Shown here: in pieces, positions 56,325 to 64,000 of the stretch
Layout of the letters: each line of letters opens with the position of its first letter
Numbering within the stretch: position 1 is the stretch's first letter
Assembly (NCBI GenBank): GCA_002118135.1
Contig: BDIU01000480.1
Span: forward strand, 1 to 64,000
Direction: 5' to 3'
DNA from: Trebouxia sp. TZW2008
Taxonomy: Eukaryota > Chlorophyta > Trebouxiophyceae > Trebouxiales > Trebouxiaceae
Length of the DNA: 64,000 nucleotides
Made by a program: the position numbers and the translations under genes
Notes under the pieces: generated by a model
Told to the model about the DNA's origin: nothing
The model's input: only the letters and a program-made list of their open reading frames with translations
The model's database searches: none

Positions 56325-57817
56325 TCAGTCTGCTGGCTCTGGAAATGTCCTATGCTTGAGAAAGTGCGTCACTAATGGGGCAACTTGAGCTGATGTGGCT
56401 ATTGTAGTGTGTGGCAAGGGTAGCACTACAAAATCAGCTGCAAAGTCAGACCCCAGCCTTGTCTCGCTCAGGGCCACTGTGCCATCATTTGGACCTGCAC
56501 ATCAAACAACTGCTTTAATCCTGTGACAGCAGCTGCTGCTACAGCCTGCAAGGATGCATGATTCAACACAACTGGTCCTGGCAGAACAGGGAATGTGGAA
56601 ATCTTGGGAATGTGGCGCCTTATCTAATCACATTCTGTGTGTTCTCATCACTACCAGCCACAATCAACAAAGATCCAATAAAGCAGATGCAACAGTCACC
56701 AGCAGGATGCAATAGTAAACAAAGTTGCCATATCTGCCGTATTACCTGAGATCATGCCACATGCAGAGGTTAGCCAGGAGGTTGGGTTCACAAAGGACAG
56801 GGACTGGGTGCCTGCAATGATGCCACAGGGCTGTGGTGGATCCGGCCACACATTGCCCTCAGCCATTTCTGCCCCTAATTCCACGCCCGCACTGCCGTAC
56901 AAGACCCTGTACAGACAAGCCACAGATGTTGCAGTCCATGTGATGCAACCAAGGCATTTGATGTGATACAGGATGTTTCGCTTGACGTGAAGACAATGGC
57001 CTGCAAAAGAGTGCTGAGATTGTTACATGCAGCTGCTGTGGCTAATCTGAAGGCAATGCCCTGGAGGAAGAGTGCTGAAGTTGTGTCATGCAGCACTGTG
57101 AGCGAGCTAAGCGTACTGGAAGAGCTTGCCTATGCCAGGAAGGCCACTGAGCTGGTGAGCCACTGTGCTGCCCTGATTTGGTGGTGCAATCATCACAATG
57201 CCTACCCAAGAAATGCCACCTGTCCATGAGCCCTGAATGTCAATGACTGACAAATGTGCAAATTTTAGGCAACTGTATTTGAGGGCTTTCGCCAAAGCGC
57301 AGCAATGATGTGTCTGTGGACCCCACATGCAATGGGTACTAGCTGCATTCAACAGCAAATTTGAGTACCTTGATTAGGCAGCCCCATGATGCGTCGCTGC
57401 ACAATGCCGCCCAACGAATGTGTGACAGCCCACACACTGCTGTGTCCTCCTTGTGACACCAACTCTTGCACCTCTGTTGCAACTCCTTCAGCTAGCTTAA
57501 GTATAGGCTGCCGGGTGCTCGGGTACTGTAAGCTCACAGCTGTCATGCCAATGTCGTCCTGAATGTACCTGCCACACAATCGCTTTGTGGCTCTATGCAA
57601 CCTGTGGCTTCATGCAACCTTTGGCGGAGTGATCAGTACGCAGCGGTGGTTTCTGGGAACAACTGTTGCTTGTGTAGCTGAGCCGCCAAATGTACCTCCT
57701 GAGCTTTTCCATCGAGCGCCGACCCCTCATCAAGCCATGCAAAAGGACGACCAGAGGCTTTCCTTGCTTAGGCTGTGAGCTCGAGTGCAACTGATCTATG
57801 GGGGATGCGGCCTGCAT
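56325..57817 (-). CDS. Alpha/beta hydrolase, lipase-like
   Basis: Starts at ATG 57817 (MQAASPIDQLHSSSQ). Exon 1 (57696-57817) holds the strand-turn LVVLLHGLMRGRRSM with the oxyanion-type HG. Exon 2 (57369-57568) holds the nucleophile elbow WAVTHSLGGIV, where Thr-His-Ser-Leu-Gly replaces the commoner Gly-His-Ser-Leu-Gly. Exon 3 (from 57219) gives GGISWVGIVMIAPPNQGS. A further exon (about 56740-56920) reads AEGNVWPDPPQPCGIIAGTQS. The last exon reads GPNDGTVALSETRLG and ends with LPLPHTTIATSAQV, which supplies the candidate catalytic His, and a stop at 56325-56327. This arrangement matches bacterial-type lipase/PGAP1-like hydrolases, which are otherwise poorly characterised. The substrate is unknown. 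It diverges from the NAGK gene. Confidence 0.9.
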
Positions 57818-58367
57818 CTTCCGTCGCGGCCACTCACTGCCTCACAAAATTCAAGACATCTGGCAGGTATGCTTGAATGCAGGCTTGTGGAGGCGTGTTG
57901 GAACGGCTAGCAGGCGCATTCTTGACGCAGTCAGCGCAGCGCACGAAGCAGGTAAACGACGTTTGACACAAAAGTCAGACAAAAAGTCAATGGGAGTGAA
58001 GACAGCGCAAACACTGGCTCACGGAACAGCTTTCGATACAATCTTCGCGTCCGGCAGTCGCATGCTGCGACGCATTTCGTGCAGCTGCAGCCATTCTGGT
58101 GAACTAGCCGGGACCGAGCTGTGCTGATCTCGGTCGACTCTCGACAGCGTCGCTCAACTTGCCGATCTCGAGGTTGTCAAGCACAGCAAGCGTTGGCCAG
58201 ATCGCCGTGAATGCGCTCTGCAATGTCTTGACGCAGATTGCAGCCTGGCTTGTCCTTGTCACTGTTGCGAGCGAAAGGACAGATCTGCGTGTCACTCGCT
58301 TGTAACCTTTGAGAGTACGCTGCTGCAATTAGTGTTGCAAGCCTGCCTGCCAAGTTGGGGCATCAAG
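57818..58367. promoter_or_regulatory. CG-rich divergent promoter, hydrolase / NAGK
   Basis: 550 bp between two divergent starts, with frequent CG (six in 58141-58200). A 109-codon open frame at 57798-58127 is probably a by-product of composition. No TATA box is evident. Confidence 0.55.
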
Positions 58368-61300
58368 ATGGACGGCGTCCAACACGCGTCCAAGCGAACT
58401 AGGCTTGTGCTTGGAGTGGATGGGGGTGCCACCAAGACTGCTTGCATAGCAATTGACCAGGCCACCAGACAAGCAGTGGCCCAAGCTGCTGCTGGACCAA
58501 GCAACTGGTGCGATTTTGAATGCTGATTGACAGTATGTTGCATTGTAGGGACAGCATGCTGCTGTTTGCAAGCTCTTCAAAGCGGTTGGATAGCCATATC
58601 TCCAACAACCTGAGTGTCAAATGACTCGAATTTGAGGAGAATTTGCTGCTGTTGTCAGCTTGTTGCATGTCTTGCATGCTCAGAAGATCTGCATTCACGC
58701 TATTGTGCTTTGCTTCAGGTCAAGTGTCGGCAAGGAAGAAGCCTTGCAAGCTCTAGAACGTGCTGTGTCAGGTAGGACACAACAAATGCCTGATATGCTT
58801 TGGCAAAAAGCATTTTGCTCAACTTTCTGTACATTTGAGCAATAAAGGTGAGATTGACCTCTCAAGCATGTCTTACACAGACACAATGGCTGTTTCAGAC
58901 ATTAAGGTATGGCCTATGCTGCAGACACCCTTGCAGCATGCAGCATGACCTGGGATGCTGTGGCTGCAATCTGCTTGGGCATGGCTGGTGTGGACACTCC
59001 TCAAGATCAAGCAGCATTGACGCATGCCATCCGAGATTGGTTCCCGCAAGACGTAGGTATGACCAACACTTTCTGTTTGAGTGGGTTAGCGACAGGCAAA
59101 CCCCGCCTGTGCAATGTAACCATACTGTCTGCAAACGTAATTTGTGGCTGTCTAAGGCGTTAAGGCTGACTTGCAATGTTCCCTTCTGCGGTGGCTGAGA
59201 GAAGCCAATGCAAACCCAGCTCACTCTGCTGCTTCTGCTCACATTTTCCAGTGTGTTTGCAGACTCTGATCTTGGCTTTCAATGATGCTGTGCCAGCTTT
59301 GACGTCTGGCACAGGCGGCGCTCTGGAAGGGTGTGTGCTCATAGCAGGCACTGGTAAACTTGTTCTTTGTTGTGATCATTATGCTAAGTGTGTGTCACTC
59401 ATGAAGCTGCTGCATGATAGAGGCTACATGCCTAAATTTGCAAAGTTGCTTATGGCTGCGTGCCAAACTGCTCAACATCTTGAGAATTACAATAGCCCTG
59501 AACAACGTGGTCTGTGGGGTGATTCAGATATGCTGCGTGTTTGAGAGACAGCAATCGCTTTTAAGTGTTGAATGCACAGGTGGCACTTGTTGATGCAGAT
59601 CTTCTGGATCAGCACATGTCCATAGCTGTGTATCCCATCAAAGTGTTGTCATTTGCAAGCAGATGAATGCAGCCCAGTATCATAAAGAGACTGCTGCTGG
59701 TGATTTGCAGGCAGCATCGCACATGCAGTGCGTGCAGATGGCTCGTCTGCTAGGGCTGCGGGGTGTGGCCCTGCCTTCCTGGATGGGGGCTGTGGCTATG
59801 ACATAGGTGAGGGCTGCCCATTTGTCTGTTGCTTGCAAGACACCTCACAAGCTGTTGTACTTGCGCAAAGCCCAATGTTTGTGGTGTTGCTTCTGTCAGA
59901 TGAGCTCATGCCAACAAGCATGGGGTCTGCCAATCTGTGGGCCTGCAAGATTTTGCAGCATGGCTTGTGATCACTGCTGTCGACAAAGATGTGACGGATT
60001 CAACAGTCTTCACGTCAGAGGCATCCTTTGATCCATGCACTTTTGTGTATAGTTTTGATAAACGAATGAGCTGCTGCCCACAAGATCGCCTGTCTGATTT
60101 TCAATGTTTGAATGTCCTTTATCCATGTTATGTCTCAAGAACAGCTGGCCTTGCAGAACAGAACTTGAACTACATATATAATGCACTTGTAGCAGCATGT
60201 GCACCGAGCGTCATCATCAAGCTGCTGCTGCTTGATAACAGGGCAGAAAAGTCTATGTGCAGCCGCCAAAGCTGGTGATGGGCGAGGTCCTTTTACACGC
60301 CTGCTGCATCTCCTTTGCCAAGTTGCTGGTGTTGACGGGTTAGCTGAACTTGTCAGGTAAGGATCCAAATTCACCTGTGCTAGATTGTGTGATATGTTAC
60401 GACAAATTGCAAACAATGGTCGTGACATGACGCTGTAAGTAAGCCGGCCTGGCAAGGCAATACTTGTGCTGTACACATCTGGCACATGGGCTTGCCAGCG
60501 TAAAGATGGTGGTGACTGTCATTATCAGTACCTGCATTAGCAAGATCATCATTTTGTTGATATTGTTATTTGGCTTGGTACTGTCATGCATCAACAGCAT
60601 CATTTTGCTGATGTTGATATTGATACCTGCATTGGCATTGATACAACAGGTGGGTATATGCTGAGCCAGGCTGGGCTCGTGTAGCAAGTTTGGCCCCTGC
60701 AGTTGTGCAGTGCGCAGTCTGTGGGGACTCCGTGGCGCAGCAGATCTTGCAGGAGGGCGTTGCCGACCTGGTCAACATGACGCAAGCAGCTGTCAAGCAG
60801 CTGCGCATGCTGCCCAATTTTACGCTTGTACTGGCAGGTGATGCCATGTTTGCCACAGATGGACAACGTGCCTAGCATGATGTCAAGCCATTTTTGGTTG
60901 TTGAGCTGATGGCATCTCTGAAATCTTCATGTGTTACAGAACTTCATGATAAAGTATGCTGCAACGTGCATTTGATCTGGTCGAGTACACAATTGACATG
61001 AAATACGATTGTTTATGTGTCCTTGCATCAGCTTATCACCCTGCATCCAGGTCAAGGCCTTAGTTGAAGCTTGTACAGGTGCTATTGCCTTTTGCAAAAG
61101 TCCCTGTTGTTCTATTCCATAATCAATGCGCCAAGGGTTGCTGCTGAAGTGCAGATCTTGCTGACGGCAAAGATTTCTAGACTGCAGCACCATTAGATTT
61201 TGCATATGCTGGCAGTGTGATTTGCAGGGGGCATGCTGAGGCCTGGCAATCCGTACACAAAACTCTGTCAACAAGCACTCCTTGTGGCGCTTCCAGAAGC

Positions 61301-61843
61301 AGACGTTGTCTTTCCAAAGGTATGTCTGAGTGCTGTAAGCATCACGCATGCAAACTCTGCAGGTGTGACAGATCTCACATGCATACTTCAGGGCTGCCAT
61401 GCTACAGCATTGAGCATCTTTGGTAGGGCAGCCTGTTTTAGCCTTTGTCACTATGCAACAGCAAGTCCATTGCCCTATGCACAAGGCATGGTCACTGCTT
61501 GAGCTTCATATGGTCTACATGAAATGGCAATTTGTTGGCCTTTTACAGCAGCCTTGCACAGTTGAGTTCACCTTAAAATCACTCAGAGGCTGAAGCATCT
61601 AAGCAGCTACATGTTAGGCGTGTCATGGTATTAGTATAGTGGTCCAGCCATGCATTGTAAGTGCGTTTTGCAGATGCATGTTTGCAGTGCCTGAGTAAGT
61701 CCTGTTTATCAAGATCATGCTGTCATGTACAGGTGGATGCTGCAACTGGGGCAGCTCTTCTTGCTTGTAGACATCTGCAAGATAGGGCAACTAGAGAATT
61801 GTCTGGAACGTATGTCGCTGCTGTGGTGGATGCAGCATTATGA
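58368..61843 (+). CDS. NAGK: N-acetylglucosamine kinase, BadF/BadG/NAGK family
   Basis: Begins MDGVQHASKRTRLVLGVDGG; LGVDGGATKTACIAID is the phosphate-1 loop of ASKHA kinases. Exon 1 ends at 58507 in GPSNW and joins SSVGKEEALQALERAV (exon from 58719). Then DAVAAICLGMAGVDTPQD (about 58921-59053), TLILAFNDAVPALTSGTGG and CVLIAGTG (59262-59352), SIAHAVRADGSSARAAGCGP and DGGCGYDIG (59711-59806), AKAGDGRGPFTRLLHLL (60250), FAPAVVQCAVCGDSVAQQIL (60700), GGMLRPGNPYTK (61230), and VDAATGAALLACR to the stop at 61843. ND, GTGG and GTGS motifs fit sugar binding and the phosphate-2 loop. The enzyme phosphorylates GlcNAc in amino-sugar salvage. The exon after YDIG is not certain; one candidate starts near 59901. 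Confidence 0.9.
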
Positions 61844-63067
61844 CAACAGGTCAACAGATCATGAGTGCCTGTCTCAAACTTCTGTGGACATTGATAACAT
61901 TACCTGGGAGTGATTGCCTGTGCATCTTTGCTCATGACCGCCATCAGCAGCACAGCAGACAGCACAGAGCATGTCAGCAGAATCGCAGTTGCAGACAGCC
62001 TGAGATCCAATTCACCCACCAGCTGAGGCGTACATCTGCTTGCAATTCATGTCACAGGATGCTGACAAACAGGCTGACAGATGGGCTCTGAAGGACTTTA
62101 GTCTCAATTGGGCAGTTGCGTAAACTGACTCCTCAAAGCAGACACACGCTTTGCAAGCTTGAATTGAGACACATGCAAGGTGTTGCTCAACCGTCTACTG
62201 CTGAGCCCGACTGAGACTGTCGGACATGCTTGAAATTGGCTATGGTTATTGTGTAGAATAGCACTTTGAAGGGAGCCCCTTGAGCTCAGCAGTAGCTGGC
62301 ATGCATCCGCCTGTGTCTGAGCCGGCAAAGCTGTGCAGCTACACTTCAAGGCTACTGAAGCGGCTTGTCAAGCACTGCAAATGTAATGCCAGATCAAGTG
62401 GCTCTCCTGTTTGGTATCCACGATCATGATTGGACAAGTCTGTAGCTCTTTGAAATTTATTGCTTATACTTTCCGAAATGGCAACATTCGAATCTGGGCC
62501 GAGAGAGAGAGAAGCCGGTCTACGGGTGGTCTACATCAATCTACGTATACGGTAGCGAAAAGTGTTACACTTGTAACTTACTTACACGTTTAGTGTCCTG
62601 AGGGCCCAACACACAATCAAAGCAAATCAGTGAAAGGTTCACCTGGCATTTTACCAAATGAGTTCTTGGCGTTCACAATAGAGCATCATCACGACTGCAG
62701 AAGGTATCATGGTGGACATGCTAGTACTGATCTCGCCAACACACTAAGCTGAAACTAGAGTTTGTCCTCTGAGCAAAAAGCACTGCCTGAGATATCTGCC
62801 CAACATGTTGGGGTCATCAGCATTGCGGAAGAATCCAACTAAAAGGCAAATTGCGATTACCTGCGAGCATCTTGTGGACGTACGGTACGCTGCATTGCAC
62901 AGATGCACCCGCATTAGCTTTCAGGAAACAATAAACACAGATAACATCGCAGATCTAGGCTCTCTCCAAGCCCTGCTTCATCTTGGGAGAAGTTCTCGAC
63001 ACCATCACATGGAATTGCAGCAGCTGCAGCTTCTACAAATCCAAAAGTCTGCTGTTCATATGCTGTG
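61844..63067. other. Intergenic region, convergent genes
   Basis: 1.2 kb between the NAGK stop and the stop of the FunK1-like gene. A mildly CG-rich spot at about 62440-62560 with a GAGAGAGAGAGAAG run could be a promoter of an unrecognised transcript. Open frames here are short and without known features. Confidence 0.45.
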
Positions 63068-63776
63068 TCAAACTCGAGGACTCAAGGCACCACACACCTT
63101 CTCGCAAACACCTTGCACCAATTCCACTGTGACCTGAGTGTTGTATACCCTAGCTTTAATGCCCTCTTTGTTGCAGGGCGGATAGAACAAATTGTGCAAG
63201 CCAAAGATCAATGGCTTCAGATGGCTCTCGATACGAGGCAGCTCAGAGAGAACTGGTTTAGTCAGATGACCACACCGCAAAAAAGCACACCGTCGCAAAT
63301 GCTCAGGGTTCATGTCATGCCGCAAATCAAGCTTGCCATTGCAGCTTATGCTCAATGCACTGATGAACAGCCCCTCCAGCATGCTGCTGACTGAGTGCTG
63401 TTCACCTTCAAGCACAGATAATGGCGCCCACAAAACGGTGCCTGTAATCCCATTGAGGTTGTCGGCAGATCGGGGCCTATCCCAATTGCCAGCCATGTCC
63501 TGCACAAACAGCCCATTGGTCTCACATGGTGCATATCCACAGGCTTGGCAGGCATGCAAGCACTTGAAGCTCAATATGCTCAGCATCTTTGATTTTGCAT
63601 TGGCCATCAGTAGCATCAGCAATTGGATTGGCAGATGTGCTCCACACCTTGGCAGCAGAGAAGTCAAAGAGAAATCCCCGACCGTGCCAGTGTCCAAAAT
63701 TGTTGGGTGTGATGTCTCTATGTGCAATACCCATTTTGGCTGCATTGCCAATGGCGCTGGCAATGTCGCACAGGAC
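63068..63776 (-). CDS. FunK1-like protein kinase, C-terminal part (5' exons beyond the window)
   Basis: Exon 63648-63776 (43 codons, phase 0 at both ends) reads CDIASAIGNAAKMGIAHRD, then ITPNNFGHWHGRG and LFDFSAAK. HRDITPNN supplies the catalytic Asp and Asn; DFS stands where DFG is usual, so the metal-binding Asp is kept. The last exon (about 63068-63499, acceptor choice uncertain) reads NLNGITGTVLWAPLSVLEG, QHSVSSMLEGLFISAL, the place of the activation segment and helix F, and continues to the stop after CGALSPRV. This order resembles the fungal-type FunK1 kinases, which also occur in some algae. Substrates are unknown. A donor-side GT after AAK is seen at 63646-63647. Confidence 0.7.
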
Positions 63777-64000
63777 CTGCACCACAATGAATGCAGTTTG
63801 TTCAATGAGCATCTGACATTTGATCAAGCTAGTATGACAAACAGAGTAGATGGTGATGCCCTAGCAGCAAACACTTTGCCAATGTTAGGATGCTGTTAGC
63901 CAGAATTTCTCCAAGACAGAATGCAAACAGCTGATCGCAATAAACTGCAAGTGTAAGAGCCCTGCCCTTGCATTTGATGCACAACAGACCTGGCCAAACA
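63777..64000 (-). other. Intron and unresolved upstream part of the FunK1-like gene
   Basis: The acceptor of the HRD exon is at 63777-63778. Upstream to the window edge I could not identify a further exon with confidence. Confidence 0.4.

Noticed and set aside
57798..58127. 109-codon plus-strand ORF between the hydrolase and NAGK
   Set aside because: It starts inside the hydrolase first exon on the opposite strand and lies in the CG-rich divergent promoter; composition explains it.
62805..63816. Plus-strand ORFs at 62805-63137 and 63312-63899
   Set aside because: The second, and the right-hand end of the first, lie antisense to the kinase exons, which carry recognisable catalytic motifs. 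The left-hand part of the first shows no family features.
1..64000. Bacterial or organellar origin of the window
   Set aside because: Dozens of introns with GT-AG or GC-AG borders, a nuclear MET1 and a TPLATE subunit exclude it.

Overview
The window reads as nuclear DNA of a green alga, probably a trebouxiophyte-like chlorophyte. The genes are split into many short exons with GT-AG and a surprising number of GC-AG introns, acceptors usually end in TGCAG, and several proteins match plant-type families (MET1 with RFTS and two BAH domains, an SnRK2-type kinase, a TPLATE-complex WD40 subunit, a Ycf45/R3H AAA protein, KTI12). I cannot name the species. Most of the DNA is poor in CG and rich in TG/CA, while CG-rich patches sit at almost every gene start; together with the complete maintenance methyltransferase gene this suggests a CG-methylated genome with methylation-free promoters.

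Layout. 1-344: tail of a proline-rich gene (+). 1230-2971: ankyrin-repeat gene (-), divergent from MET1. 3399-17569: MET1/DNMT1 (+). 18036-18491: small unknown gene (+). 18940-25151: Ycf45/SPD1-like AAA ATPase (-), divergent from 25527-29965, a multi-pass membrane protein, probably plastid (+). 30813-36372: FAD monooxygenase of the kynurenine-3-monooxygenase type (-). 37462-38959: SnRK2-like kinase that has lost catalytic residues (+). 39642-53163: TWD40-type subunit of the TPLATE/TSET complex (+). 53337-54429: small lysine-rich nuclear protein (-), divergent from 54774-55810, KTI12 (+). 56325-57817: alpha/beta hydrolase (-), divergent from 58368-61843, N-acetylglucosamine kinase (+). 63068-63776 and beyond: FunK1-like kinase (-), 5' part outside the window. 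The products are mostly housekeeping and do not form one pathway.

The most remarkable feature is structural. In most of the large genes the introns contain tandem, progressively decayed copies of the edge of the neighbouring exon together with its splice site. Units are about 50-250 bp, often near 160 bp. The extreme case is the FAD monooxygenase, where three exon edges are present in 4, 4 and 8 copies. Usually the copy continuous with the full exon is intact, while several of the others carry stops or frameshifts. Introns in this genome therefore seem to grow from exon edges by tandem duplication. A second repeated element, a short hairpin with an A/G-rich flank, is found six times in introns and intergenic DNA. 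No tRNA, rRNA, CRISPR array or autonomous transposon was recognised.
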